From Erwinia sp. HDF1-3R (GTDB lineage Bacteria; Pseudomonadota; Gammaproteobacteria; Enterobacterales; Enterobacteriaceae): 64,000 bases of DNA. Where the stretch lies: the NCBI RefSeq assembly GCF_039621855.1, contig NZ_CP155071.1, forward strand, positions 1,116,001 to 1,180,000, given 5' to 3'. The stretch's first letter is position 1, and the number at the start of each line of letters is the position of its first letter. A model generated the notes under the pieces. It was given only the letters and a program-made list of their open reading frames with translations, was not told where the DNA came from and did not search any database. Positions 54,136-63,658 of the stretch are shown in pieces. The translations under genes and the position numbers were made by a program.

Positions 54136-55578
54136 ATGAGTAACACAACATTAATCCTCAATAATACACCCGCGACGGAACAGCAGCTTGCGGATAATAT
54201 CGCCGCCATGCGTTTGCAGAACCGTAAAGTAATACCCGATATCGCCACCCGCCGCGCACGTCTGAAAAAAGGTATCCGGTTACTGACAGATAATCAGGAC
54301 GCGCTGGTCGCAGCATTTTCTTCAGATTACGGTCACCGCAGTCAGGCAACGACGCTTATCTCCGATATCCTTGGGTCCGTCGATGCCCTGCATCATGCCG
54401 AACAGCATCTGGAAAGCTGGATGCAAAGCGAAACGCGGGAAAGCCCCTTCCCCGGCGTCCACGCGCGTATTGACTACCGACCGCTTGGCGTTGTTGGCGT
54501 GATCAGCCCGTGGAATTTCCCGCTGGTGCTGGCGTTTGGCCCGCTGGCAGGGATCTTCGCGGCGGGTAACGTGGCGATGCTTAAACCCTCCAGTACCACG
54601 CCTGCCGGTTCGGCCCTGCTGTGTGAGCTGATCGCCCGCTATTTTGATGAGGATGAATTCTCTACGCTACAGGGCAGCGGCGCAGGCTCGGCCTTTTCCG
54701 CTCAGGCCTTCGACCATATGATGTTCACCGGCAGTACGGAAACGGGCCGTAAAATCATGCAGGCGGCCTCGGCCACGCTGACGCCGGTGACGCTTGAGCT
54801 GGGCGGGAAGTCACCAGCCGTGATCGGTAAGGATGCGGACATTCGTATCGCGGCAGAACGCATCATGACGGTGAAAATGTTCAATGCCGGACAAATTTGT
54901 ATCTGTCCGGACTACGTTTTGGTGCCCGAAGAGAAGAAAGAGGCCTTTATCCGCGAGGCTCAACACTTTGTGACCCAGCACTATCCCACCCTGTTGAATA
55001 ACCCGGACTATACGGCGGTCATCAACGTTCGCGAGTATCAGCGTTTGCAGGGCTATATCACCCAGGCGCGGGAGCGTGGTGCTGACATCGTTGAGATTAA
55101 CCCGGCCGGTGAGGTCTTTGATGAGCAGCATCATAAGCTACCGCCAACCCTGATTGTAAATCCCCCCCGCGACACGCTGGCGATGACCGAAGAAATTTTT
55201 GGTCCTCTGCTGCCGGTAGTGACCTACAAAGAGCCAGGCGAATGCGTCGAGCTGATCAATGCGCGGCCCAACCCGCTGGCGGCTTATTACTTCGGTGAGG
55301 ATCGCGAAGCGATACATCGTTTCCAGCAGAGCATTCTTTCGGGTGCCATCGTGATTAATGATGTGATGAGTCACGTCTTACATCACGACGTGCCGTTTGG
55401 CGGCGTGGGCGCATCGGGTATGGGGGCCTACCATGGGATTGAAGGTTTCCGCCGGTTCAGCCACGCGCAGCCCGTTATTGAGCAGAGCCCTCAGGGTGAA
55501 TCGAATCTCCTGATGCGGGCACCTTACAATGGACAGACGCTGGAGACCATCGCATCGCTGCTGGCGCAGGCTGATTAA
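54136..55578 (+). CDS. Coniferyl-aldehyde-type dehydrogenase
   Basis: A 480-residue NAD(P)-dependent aldehyde dehydrogenase. I start at ATG 54136 (MSNTTLILN); an upstream frame to 53977 adds an unrelated leader. Catalytic residues are Glu in LELGGKSPAVI and Cys in NAGQICICPDYVLV, with PWNFPLVLAFGPL for cofactor binding. The length and the CPDYVLVPE signature match coniferyl aldehyde dehydrogenases, which oxidise aromatic aldehydes from lignin-type compounds; fatty aldehydes are possible. A 24-bp block at the stop codon is duplicated. Confidence 0.85.
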   Translation: MSNTTLILNNTPATEQQLADNIAAMRLQNRKVIPDIATRRARLKKGIRLLTDNQDALVAAFSSDYGHRSQATTLISDILGSVDALHHAEQHLESWMQSETRESPFPGVHARIDYRPLGVVGVISPWNFPLVLAFGPLAGIFAAGNVAMLKPSSTTPAGSALLCELIARYFDEDEFSTLQGSGAGSAFSAQAFDHMMFTGSTETGRKIMQAASATLTPVTLELGGKSPAVIGKDADIRIAAERIMTVKMFNAGQICICPDYVLVPEEKKEAFIREAQHFVTQHYPTLLNNPDYTAVINVREYQRLQGYITQARERGADIVEINPAGEVFDEQHHKLPPTLIVNPPRDTLAMTEEIFGPLLPVVTYKEPGECVELINARPNPLAAYYFGEDREAIHRFQQSILSGAIVINDVMSHVLHHDVPFGGVGASGMGAYHGIEGFRRFSHAQPVIEQSPQGESNLLMRAPYNGQTLETIASLLAQAD

Positions 55579-55620
55579 TCGCTGCTGGCGCAGGCTAACC
55601 AGTCTGCTTCCCCGATAAGA

Positions 55621-55648
55621 AAAAATCCCCGCCTGCGGGGATTTTTTT
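55621..55648. terminator. Bidirectional intrinsic terminator
   Basis: AAAAATCCCCG-CCTG-CGGGGATTTTT, with A and T runs, between the convergent dehydrogenase and gabP genes. Confidence 0.92.
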
Positions 55649-55653
55649 ATTGG

Positions 55654-57066
55654 TCAGAGATGATCCGATGAGTGCAGAGGCTTAAGCCGGGTTCGCTTTG
55701 CCACCGTCTGCCTGCTGTGTACTATCCGGCCAATAATCACCACGGTCAGAGCCAGCACGGCGGTGGCAATCATCTCGGAGCGGTGTTCAACCGAGAAGAT
55801 CATCACCGTCAGGATGGTAATGATAAACCCGATGGTCAGCCACGTTAGCCCCGGGAAAAGCCAGACCCGATAGGTGATTTTCTCTCCTCTCGCTTCGCGC
55901 TGTTTGCGCATCACCAGATGAGATGCGGCTATCACCAGATAAACCAGCAGGGCAACGGCGCCTGAGCTGGCGAGCAGGAACTCGAATACGGCAGCGGGTG
56001 CGAGGTAATTCGCAATCACGGTAATAAACGCTGCCGCGGTGGAGAGCAGTACCGCCACCCGTGGCGTGCCTTTTGCGTCCGTCCGGCCAGCGGCGCGCGG
56101 GGCATCCTTACGGCGGGCCAGTGAATAGAGCATGCGTGAAGACGTATAGAGCGCGGAATTCAGACAGCTGCATACCGCCACTAACACCACCAGATCAACA
56201 ATTAGCCGGGCGTGAGGGATATTCATCGCCTGCAGCACGGTCTGATACGAGCCAACCTTAGCCAGCGCGGGCGTGTTCCAGGGAACCAGCGCGACGACAA
56301 AGAAGATCGACAGAAGATAAAACAGGGCGATGCGCCAGATAACGGAATTGGTTGCTTTGGTGACCTCGGTCCCCGGGTTTTTTGACTCGGCGGCGGCGAT
56401 AGTGACGATTTCGGTTCCCATAAAGGAGAACATGGTGGTCAGAATCGCGGCCATGACCGCACCCATACCGTTAGGCATAAAACCGTGCGTATCCCACAGA
56501 TGAGAAACGCCGCTGACGCCGCTGTGGGGCAGCATCCCCGTGACCGCCAGCGCCGTGACAACCAGGAAGGCAACAATGGCAATAACTTTGATCAGCGCAA
56601 ACCAGAACTCAAATTCGCCATAGTTTTTTACGCTAAGCAGGTTGGTGCCGGTCAGGACAAGGGTGATCGCCAGGGTAAACATCCAGATGGCGATCTGCGG
56701 AAACCAGGCATTAAGAATGGTGGCGGCGGCGTTTGCCTCAAGCGGGATCACCAGCACCCAAAACCACCAGTACAGCCAGCCAATGGTAAAACCGGCCCAG
56801 CGGCCAAGCGCTTTATCCGCATAGGTCGAAAACGACCCCGTATCGGGGCTGTCGACCGCCATTTCGCCCAGCATACGCATAATCACCACCACCAGCGCAC
56901 CGGCTGCCAGGTAGGCAAGCAGGACGGCAGGCCCCGCAGCGGCAATGGCGTGACCGGAACCGACGAACAGACCGGCACCAATAACACCGGCAATCGACAG
57001 CATACGGACGTGGCGTGGTTTCAGGCCGTGTGACATTGCACCATTTTCAGATGGGAACGCTGACAT
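55654..57066 (-). CDS. gabP: 4-aminobutyrate (GABA) permease
   Basis: A 470-residue, 12-helix amino-acid/polyamine/organocation permease. It has the typical GLKPRHVRMLSIAGVIGAGL start and the consensus region of GabP (FEFWFALIKVIAIVAFL), close to E. coli GabP in length. GGAGG precedes the ATG. It follows gabT on the same strand with 84 bp between, forming an uptake and catabolism unit, and ends at the 55621 terminator. Confidence 0.88.
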   Translation of the reverse strand: MSAFPSENGAMSHGLKPRHVRMLSIAGVIGAGLFVGSGHAIAAAGPAVLLAYLAAGALVVVIMRMLGEMAVDSPDTGSFSTYADKALGRWAGFTIGWLYWWFWVLVIPLEANAAATILNAWFPQIAIWMFTLAITLVLTGTNLLSVKNYGEFEFWFALIKVIAIVAFLVVTALAVTGMLPHSGVSGVSHLWDTHGFMPNGMGAVMAAILTTMFSFMGTEIVTIAAAESKNPGTEVTKATNSVIWRIALFYLLSIFFVVALVPWNTPALAKVGSYQTVLQAMNIPHARLIVDLVVLVAVCSCLNSALYTSSRMLYSLARRKDAPRAAGRTDAKGTPRVAVLLSTAAAFITVIANYLAPAAVFEFLLASSGAVALLVYLVIAASHLVMRKQREARGEKITYRVWLFPGLTWLTIGFIITILTVMIFSVEHRSEMIATAVLALTVVIIGRIVHSRQTVAKRTRLKPLHSSDHL

Positions 57067-57150
57067 GATTTTTCCTCCGGTACATCCAGAGCCTGCCGCA
57101 GCGGCAGACCCTGTTTGATGGGTAAGGGGGTCCGCACGGCGGACCCGGTA

Positions 57151-58437
57151 TCAGGCCGTGACGGCAGGGCTTGCGCTGTCAGCGGTATGCATCCCCAGCA
57201 CCTGGGACAGGATCGCCAGCGCCTGGGTAAACTGTTCGTCGGGGATGGTCAGTGGGTAAAGGAAGCGGATCACATTGCCAGCCGGGCCACAGGTCAGCAG
57301 CAGCAGGCCCTGATCCATGGCCTGCTGCTGCACCGCCTTCGCCGCGTCCGCATGGTAAAACTCCACGGCCACCATCGAACCGACCCCTCTGACGTCGCTG
57401 ATTCCACAGTCGGACTTCTGCGCCTGATGCAGGAACGCCATCAGCCGGGCGCCGAGATCCTGTGCCCGCTCACAGAGCTGCTCCTTTTCGATAACGTCGA
57501 GTACCGCGTGTGCGGCGGCAACGGCCAGCGGATGACCGGCATAGGTGCCGCCCAGCCCGCCCGGCGTGGGGCTGTCCATCACCTCTGCACGACCCGACAC
57601 CGCTGAAAGCGGCATCCCGCCCGCCAGGCTTTTCGCCATGGTGATCAAATCGGCTTTTACCGGATGATGCTCCATCGCAAACAGCCTGCCCGTACGGCCA
57701 AAGCCGCTCTGCACCTCATCGGCAATCAGCAAAATGCCGTGCCTGTCCGCCAGCTCGCGCAGGCGAAGTAAAAACTCCGTAGGGGCGATGCGAAAGCCGC
57801 CTTCACCCTGGACCGGTTCCAGCACGATAGCCGCCACGTCTTCCGGCGCGATATCCTGACTAAAAATGTCGTGCAGGCTGTTGAGAGCATCGTCCACGCT
57901 AATGCCATGCGCCGCGCTGGGATAGCGGCCATGCCACACTGAGGCGGGCATCGGGCCGAAATCGCGCTTATAGGGCGCGACTTTTCCGGTCATCGCCATG
58001 GTCATAAAGGTGCGGCCATGAAAGCCGCCGCCAAAGGTGATAATGCCGTGCCGTTTAGTGTGGGAGCGGGCTATCTTCACGGCGTTTTCCACGGCCTCAG
58101 CGCCGGTGGTAAAAAACGCCGTTTTGGCTGGCCCCGCGATTGGCACGGCGCGGTTAATGCGCTCGGCCAGCTCAACGTAGCTCTGATAGGGGGTGATCTG
58201 GAAGGCGGTATGGGTAAAAAGCTGTAGCTGACGCGCAATCGCGTCTTCAACATGCGGATGACGATGTCCGGTATTCAGAACCGCGATGCCGCCCGCAAAA
58301 TCGATCCACGCCCGTCCGGTATCGTCCCACAGGGTGGCGTTTTCAGCGCGCTGGACATACCAGTCACAGAGGACGCCGACACCACGCGGGATTGCCTGCT
58401 CTTTTCTCTGCTGCATACTATTTTTTTTAACGCTCAT
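57151..58437 (-). CDS. gabT: 4-aminobutyrate aminotransferase
   Basis: A 428-residue class III aminotransferase. PLP is bound by Lys269 (TMAKSLAGG), Asp240 (IADEVQSGFGRTG) and the TTGAEAVENAVK phosphate region (111-121). It transfers the GABA amino group to 2-oxoglutarate, giving succinate semialdehyde. No gabD is adjacent, and PuuE-like specificity cannot be excluded. Divergent from the MocR regulator and followed by gabP. Confidence 0.88.
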   Translation of the reverse strand: MSVKKNSMQQRKEQAIPRGVGVLCDWYVQRAENATLWDDTGRAWIDFAGGIAVLNTGHRHPHVEDAIARQLQLFTHTAFQITPYQSYVELAERINRAVPIAGPAKTAFFTTGAEAVENAVKIARSHTKRHGIITFGGGFHGRTFMTMAMTGKVAPYKRDFGPMPASVWHGRYPSAAHGISVDDALNSLHDIFSQDIAPEDVAAIVLEPVQGEGGFRIAPTEFLLRLRELADRHGILLIADEVQSGFGRTGRLFAMEHHPVKADLITMAKSLAGGMPLSAVSGRAEVMDSPTPGGLGGTYAGHPLAVAAAHAVLDVIEKEQLCERAQDLGARLMAFLHQAQKSDCGISDVRGVGSMVAVEFYHADAAKAVQQQAMDQGLLLLTCGPAGNVIRFLYPLTIPDEQFTQALAILSQVLGMHTADSASPAVTA

Positions 58438-58468
58438 CGTACGTCCTCGCGATAATGTGTTTACAAAA

Positions 58469-58491
58469 CGTAAATAACAGGTCTATTTACG
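58469..58491. promoter_or_regulatory. Candidate GabR/MocR operator
   Basis: CGTAAATA-N7-TATTTACG, 8-bp perfect arms, in the 107-bp region between the divergent gabT and regulator genes. Its position suits control of both. Confidence 0.6.
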
Positions 58492-58544
58492 GGTGAGTTG
58501 CCACCTGATACCAGAGCCATTTCAGCACGAAGGAGTAGAGCCAA

Positions 58545-60035
58545 TTGCGTACGCTATACGCGGATCACATATCTGAACGCCTGCAGCTTATGCAGGAAGG
58601 AACACTCCAGCAGCGGCTGCTTAAGTGCCTGCAGGCCGCTATTCTGGAAGGGGTCTTCCCCCTTGAAAGCCGCCTGCCCGCTACGCGTGACATGGCGCGG
58701 GAACTGGGGGTATCGCGTAATACCGTGATTTTCGTCTATGAAAGTCTGACCTCTCAGGGGTATGTCACAGCCCGCACGGGCAGCGGGACGTGGATTGCCG
58801 CCACGCTGCCGGAGAGCTGCCTGCAAAGTGGCGAGACCCTTACCGCTGTCACGGCTAACGCCAACCCGCTCTCGAGGCTGTCAAAGCGAGGTGCCAGCCT
58901 TATCGGCCATGCCACCGCTTCCCCGCATCAGTGGGGGGCATTCGTCCCCGGCGCGCCGGACGTTACGGCATTCCCTCACAAGCTTTTCAGCCAGATCCAG
59001 GCGCGGCTAAACCGCCAGCCCAGCGTTGACCGGCTCATCTACAGCAGCGACGGCGGCTGCCCGGATCTGCGGCAGGCGCTGGCCGGTTACCTGCGCATTG
59101 CCCGTTCAGTCAAGGCCGACGCCGACCAAATCCTGATAACGGAGGGCATACATCAGGCGGTCGATCTGGTTTCCCGCGTACTGTGCGATCGGGGCGACTG
59201 GGTATGGATTGAGGAGCCGGGATATTGGGGAACGCGCAATCTGCTGCGGATAAACGATTTAAAAATCCACCCGGTGCCGGTGGATGATCAGGGGCTGGTG
59301 GTTGACTTACCCGCTGGCACGCCGACGCCCAGAATGATATTCGTTACCCCTTCTCACCAGTATCCGCTGGGGGTGCATCTCAGCCCGGAAAGAAGGCTGC
59401 AGCTGCTGGCGCTGGCGAAGCGGCACAACAGCTGGATAGTGGAAGATGATTACGACAGCGAATTCCGCTTTTCCGGGCAGCCTTATCCTTCGTTGCAGGG
59501 CCTTAAGGCGGATGCGCCGGTGATCTACATGGGCACCTTCAGCAAAACGCTCTATCCGGCACTGCGCATTGGCTACATGGTGGTGCCTAAAGCGCTGATC
59601 GCCCCGCTGCGGGTAGCGGCCTCGGAGCTTTATCGCGGCGGCCACCTGCTGGTGCAGCGGGCGCTGGCAGAATTTATTGAAGAGGGACATTACGCGGCGC
59701 ATATCCGCCGCGTGCGGCTGCTCTATCAGCAGCGCCGCCGTTTTCTCTGCCGACTGATCGGGCAATATCTCGGCGATCGCTTTCTGGCATCATGCGATCA
59801 TGACGCCGGGCTGCACCTGGTCATCAGGTTACCCCAGGGCAGCGACGATGTGGCTATCGCGGCGCTGGCCCTGCGGCGGGGCGTCAAGGTGCGGCCCCTT
59901 TCCCAGTACTATATGCAGCTTCAGCACGAGCGCGGCCTGCTGCTCGGCTATGCCTGTGTGAATGAAAAACAGGCTCTGAGAGCCTTTGGAATATTAAAAT
60001 CCTGCCTGACTGACTCGGGGATTTCGCTATGTTGA
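58545..60035 (+). CDS. gabR: MocR/GabR-type regulator (GntR HTH plus aminotransferase-like domain)
   Basis: A 496-residue PLP-dependent regulator. GntR winged helix at about 15-80 (ESRLPATRDMARELGVSRNT), then a class I aminotransferase-like domain with EDDYDSEFRF (300-309) and SKTLYPALRIGY, Lys334 being the PLP lysine. The start is TTG 58545, supported by AGGAG 9 bp upstream. In GabR, PLP-GABA aldimine formation activates gabT; divergent position to gabTP makes the same role likely. Confidence 0.87.
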   Translation: MRTLYADHISERLQLMQEGTLQQRLLKCLQAAILEGVFPLESRLPATRDMARELGVSRNTVIFVYESLTSQGYVTARTGSGTWIAATLPESCLQSGETLTAVTANANPLSRLSKRGASLIGHATASPHQWGAFVPGAPDVTAFPHKLFSQIQARLNRQPSVDRLIYSSDGGCPDLRQALAGYLRIARSVKADADQILITEGIHQAVDLVSRVLCDRGDWVWIEEPGYWGTRNLLRINDLKIHPVPVDDQGLVVDLPAGTPTPRMIFVTPSHQYPLGVHLSPERRLQLLALAKRHNSWIVEDDYDSEFRFSGQPYPSLQGLKADAPVIYMGTFSKTLYPALRIGYMVVPKALIAPLRVAASELYRGGHLLVQRALAEFIEEGHYAAHIRRVRLLYQQRRRFLCRLIGQYLGDRFLASCDHDAGLHLVIRLPQGSDDVAIAALALRRGVKVRPLSQYYMQLQHERGLLLGYACVNEKQALRAFGILKSCLTDSGISLC

Positions 60036-60044
60036 GGCGTGATA

Positions 60045-60180
60045 ATGACGGACGTTGAAAAATTGAGGCAAAAATACCCCGGAGCCAGCGCATGCGCATT
60101 TGGCGATACCCCGGAAATGGCCGTGGAGAAAAGAACATCAGGCGTTTTTTGAAGGGTCGGTGATTATGCGGTGCTATGGA
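60045..60180 (+). pseudogene. Remnant of an ASCH-domain gene (internal deletion)
   Basis: The ATG at 60045 opens an ASCH-type N-terminus (MTDVEKLRQKYPGAS, then FGDTPEMA). Shortly after, in another frame, the C-terminal ASCH pattern WRKEHQAFFEGS appears at about 60124. The central 80 or so residues, including the RNA-binding core, are missing, and the original frame stops after 35 codons (60150-60152). Confidence 0.65.
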
Positions 60181-60230
60181 CCGGGTGGTGGAGGAATTTA
60201 TAGTCGTGGAGGTGGTCAGCTAGCCGGGCA

Positions 60231-60275
60231 TCAGGACAGGGGCCTTGTCTGTATAAGGGCTGGCCCCTGTCCTGA
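60231..60275. terminator. Long inverted repeat after the gabR region
   Basis: TCAGGACAGGGGCC and GGCCCCTGTCCTGA form a perfect 14-bp stem around a 17-base loop between convergent units. A factor-independent T tail is lacking. Confidence 0.5.
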
Positions 60276-60318
60276 CAGTTGTTATGGGTGCGGCAGGGCT
60301 GTCATTATTTCAGTTAGA

Positions 60319-61296
60319 CTATCCCTTTCCGGATGGTGTTGATTGTTTATCGCCATGGCATCTGGAAAACCAGGCGGCGATAACCTGCATCGCATCCCCT
60401 ACCGCATCGAGGGCACCGCCCATCTCGATAAAACCATGAACCTGGCCCGCATAATGTCGATGCAGCACCTCAACCCCGGCATTAATCAGGCTGTGCGCAT
60501 AGGCAATGCCTTCGTCGCGCAGTGGGTCAAAGCCACCGGTGATCACCAGGGCAGGCGGAAGGCCCGAGTGATCGTTAGCCAGCAGCGGGGAAGCCTGCCA
60601 GTCATTAGCGTCGGCGGCGACAGGCAGATAGCTTTTGACCATTTTCTGCATCGCGTTCGCATTCAAAGGAGGCGTTTGTGCCTGCTCTAAACGTGATAAA
60701 CGTTGCTCGCCCTCAGCACTGTTATCGGTACTGGGATAAATCAGCACCTGACAGCATAGCCCTGGCCCTGACATCTCACGATTGGCCAGACAGGCTACGG
60801 CAGAGAGGCTACCGCCAGCGCTGTCACCGGCGATACCGATACGGGCGGGGTCCAGGCCCAGTGTTTCGGCGTTTTGCAGGATCCAGCGGCTGGAGGCAAT
60901 GACGTCTTCAGGCCCGGCAGGAAAGGGATGCTCGGGCGCTAACCGATAATCTACCGCGACGATGATGCAGCCGCATGTCTCGGCCAGTCGGCGGCATACC
61001 TTGTCGTGAGTATCCAGGCTACCAATAACCCAACCCCCGCCGTGCAGATAAATTAATCCGGGTTGAGGCGTGCTATCCAGGTCCAGCGGTCTGTAAAGAC
61101 GAAGCGGAATGGCTCCGGCTGGGCCCGGGGCAGAGAGGTTTTTTACCTCGGCCATATTCCGGGCCTCGCCACCCAGCTGTTCACCGACCGTGGCATAAAA
61201 AAGACGCATTTCCGCCGGCGTCAGTTCATCAATTGAAGGGCCGTCGGCCTTAGCCATTTCAGCCAGTACCCGTTTGACCTGCGGATCCATAGACAT
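60319..61296 (-). CDS. Alpha/beta hydrolase, hormone-sensitive-lipase (HSL) type esterase
   Basis: A 325-residue esterase with the HSL oxyanion motif HGGGW (85-89), nucleophile elbow GDSAGG (Ser159) and the remaining triad Asp257 (GGFDPLRDEG) and His287 (GQVHGF). The N-terminal cap (1-60) is typical. GGAG precedes the ATG. It probably hydrolyses short acyl esters in the cytoplasm. Downstream of and co-directional with the phzF-like gene (42 bp). Confidence 0.88.
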   Translation of the reverse strand: MSMDPQVKRVLAEMAKADGPSIDELTPAEMRLFYATVGEQLGGEARNMAEVKNLSAPGPAGAIPLRLYRPLDLDSTPQPGLIYLHGGGWVIGSLDTHDKVCRRLAETCGCIIVAVDYRLAPEHPFPAGPEDVIASSRWILQNAETLGLDPARIGIAGDSAGGSLSAVACLANREMSGPGLCCQVLIYPSTDNSAEGEQRLSRLEQAQTPPLNANAMQKMVKSYLPVAADANDWQASPLLANDHSGLPPALVITGGFDPLRDEGIAYAHSLINAGVEVLHRHYAGQVHGFIEMGGALDAVGDAMQVIAAWFSRCHGDKQSTPSGKG

Positions 61297-61338
61297 AGAA
61301 GACTCCGATATTGAGGGAATACTTAAGCATAATCCTTT

Positions 61339-62265
61339 TTACCCTGAATGCTCTTCGCTATAGCGCACATCTCCACCTAACCAGCAGCCTTCGGCTTCGC
61401 CCCGTGAATTAAAGCGGAAGGTCACCTCTATCTGCGACGGGCGGCCCATCGCCTGTCCCTGACAGATAATCACCTGCTTTTGCTGAGGGTCTATCTGCCC
61501 GCCGTGGCGCAGGCCAAATGCCAGTGCCGCAGCGGCAATCCCGGTCGCGGCATCTTCCTGGTAGCCTGAGGATTTGGGAAACTGACGAGCAAAGAACCTG
61601 CCCGGATTCTCCCTGTCGGGGGCGTAAGGGTACAGGCCGGTTGAATCAAGATGCTGACAGAGTTCGGCAATAAGGCTAAAATTTGGCTGTAAATTATGTA
61701 AAGTCTGACTGTCTTTGAGTGGCACAAGCGTTTTAATCCGGCTGGTGCAGGCGTTGATGACAGGTACATCTGCCAGCTGATCGGGTTTGATGCCGAGCAG
61801 CGACAGAATTTCTGGCTGTAATACTTCGCTACGGGGTATAGCTGAAATCTGCCCCGCGGGTTGGGTGATCTCAACCCTGAACTTATCTGCAATGGCACTG
61901 CGCACGATGCGGGCATAAACCTTGCCACTGCGCGTAAGAATGGTCGCTTTATCCCGCGTTAATATCCCCAGACTGGTCATCAGCCACACCGTTCCGACGG
62001 TCACGTGCCCGCACATCTCCATTTCATGATTGGGAACCCAGAAATGCAGCGAAAAATCATAATCGCTGCCCGCCGGTGCCGCTTTAACAAAACCGCTTTC
62101 ATGACCGGTTTGGCGAGCGACAGCCTGCATATCCTCGTCGCTCATCGCGCTGGCATTTAAGACGACTGGTGCCGGGTTTCCCCCATGAGGTCCGGCAGCA
62201 AACACATCGACCGTAACGACCTTTCCGGCGGGCAACGCAGCCAGCGACTGTTTTAAACTCATCAT
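61339..62265 (-). CDS. PhzF-family isomerase/epimerase
   Basis: A 308-residue protein of the PhzF/diaminopimelate-epimerase fold with Glu56 (GHESGFV) as acid-base and the second-domain motif EDAATGIAAAAL. AGGGGAAAA precedes the start. Actual phenazine genes are absent, so the substrate is unknown. May be co-transcribed with the HSL esterase. Confidence 0.85.
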   Translation of the reverse strand: MMSLKQSLAALPAGKVVTVDVFAAGPHGGNPAPVVLNASAMSDEDMQAVARQTGHESGFVKAAPAGSDYDFSLHFWVPNHEMEMCGHVTVGTVWLMTSLGILTRDKATILTRSGKVYARIVRSAIADKFRVEITQPAGQISAIPRSEVLQPEILSLLGIKPDQLADVPVINACTSRIKTLVPLKDSQTLHNLQPNFSLIAELCQHLDSTGLYPYAPDRENPGRFFARQFPKSSGYQEDAATGIAAAALAFGLRHGGQIDPQQKQVIICQGQAMGRPSQIEVTFRFNSRGEAEGCWLGGDVRYSEEHSG

Positions 62266-62365
62266 TCAGTTTTCCCCTGTTAAAGTCAGTTCTTATGGCC
62301 GGGCTGGCTCTCTTCTGGCTGACAGAAAAAGCAACGCGCCGCGCGGGCGGTGTTTAGCCTGGCGC

Positions 62366-62490
62366 TTACGGGGCGCGCCCGCCATCAACAGGTAGTGTAA
62401 TGCCCGTAATATGTTTTGCCTGGGCTGAGAGCAAATAGGTGACCGCCTGCGCCACATCTGCCGATCGGCAAAATTGGCGAGGACGTGAAC
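62366..62490 (-). pseudogene. 3' remnant of an SDR gene
   Basis: On the minus strand an open frame ends SADVAQAVTYLLSAQAK, then HITGITLPVDGGRAP and stop at 62366-62368, the classical SDR C-terminus. The frame has no catalytic core upstream and disintegrates near 62490, so only the last 40 codons survive. Confidence 0.7.
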
Positions 62491-63142
62491 AGGTTAGAGA
62501 CCTGGGATAGCCTTGCAATAATTCAACATTTTTCCGTCCCGATGTACAGATACTCGTTGAGCCGCAGCAGCCTAAAAAACCGTATCTTTGGGGTTGGAAT
62601 CAACGGGTACAGTAATTAAGTGAATAACAAAAATTTTACTTTGAAGACTCTTATGAACATTCCTCTTGCCCGGTAGTGAGCGGATCAAGATTTTTTAATA
62701 AAAATTAAAATCAGATTATTCATGCAGGCGATGATTTTTTGTACGGATTTTAACATTAAGTTAAATTGATCATTTACCGTACATCCTTATTCCATAAGGA
62801 TTAAAGGGCTTATGCTAGGAAAATTCTTATAAATCAAACAGATGATCTTTGCTTGCTAAACGCAGTGTGTGTAATATTTTGTTACATATTTTCATTTCCA
62901 CTGCCCTGGTTAACATTCTTACACTCGCGTCTATAGGTTGTTATCCGAAATTATTATTTTCAGATAAATACCCAAAATACAGTGTCAGCCTGCTGGTGAA
63001 TGGATTGTGCTTGCTTTTAACTCCAGGGTTTTGATTCACGTCGGATGACGTGATCGTGGAGGGTATTCTGGCCGGGTAAGTCTTTCTTATTATTTCTCAC
63101 TGGCATTGACCGTTTCTATAACTCCATAGAACAGGGATAGTC
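62491..63142. other. AT-rich region upstream of the T6SS genes
   Basis: No convincing gene; a 61-codon frame at 62849 lacks a family and ribosome site. Must contain the tssB promoter. GC drops noticeably against the neighbours. Confidence 0.45.
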
Positions 63143-63658
63143 ATGTCTAACTCCTATCAGTCCGAGATCCCCAAAGCCCGCGTTAATATCCAGTTAAGCC
63201 TGCACACGGGCGGCGCTCAGAAAAAAGTCGAATTGCCCCTCAAGCTTATGGTGGTGGGGGATTACAGCAATGGTGCCGAGCAGCGCCCGGTGTCTGAGCG
63301 TGAGACTGTCAGCATCAATAAAAATAACTTCGATAACGTGTTATCTGAATACTCTCCCTCAGTAAACCTTTCCGTAAAAAACACCCTGGCGGGTGACGGC
63401 AGTGAAGAAAACGTCAGCCTTTCCTTCAGTGAAATGAAAGACTTCGAACCTGAGCAGATTGCCCGTCAAATCCCCCAGCTCAAGGCCATGCTCGCCATGC
63501 GTAATCTGCTGCGCGACCTGAAGGCTAACCTGCTGGACAACGCGACATTCCGCAAAGAGCTGGAAAAAATTCTGCTCGATCCGATGCTCAGCGCTGAACT
63601 CAGAGCCGAGCTGTCTGCTCTGGCACCGAAACAGCCATATGGGGCAGAAGCAGCGTGA
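63143..63658 (+). CDS. tssB: Type VI secretion sheath small subunit TssB/VipA
   Basis: A 171-residue TssB, with the family's start IPKARVNIQLSLHTGG, the core LPLKLMVVGDYS and the closing IPQLKAMLAMRNLLRDLKANLLD. With TssC it forms the contractile sheath. First gene of the rightward T6SS cluster; AGGGATAG serves as ribosome site. The next gene overlaps its 3' end by 20 bp. Confidence 0.92.
   Translation: MSNSYQSEIPKARVNIQLSLHTGGAQKKVELPLKLMVVGDYSNGAEQRPVSERETVSINKNNFDNVLSEYSPSVNLSVKNTLAGDGSEENVSLSFSEMKDFEPEQIARQIPQLKAMLAMRNLLRDLKANLLDNATFRKELEKILLDPMLSAELRAELSALAPKQPYGAEAA

Noticed and set aside
62849..63034. 61-codon hydrophobic ORF before tssB
   Set aside because: No credible ribosome site; low-complexity hydrophobic frame in AT-rich DNA.
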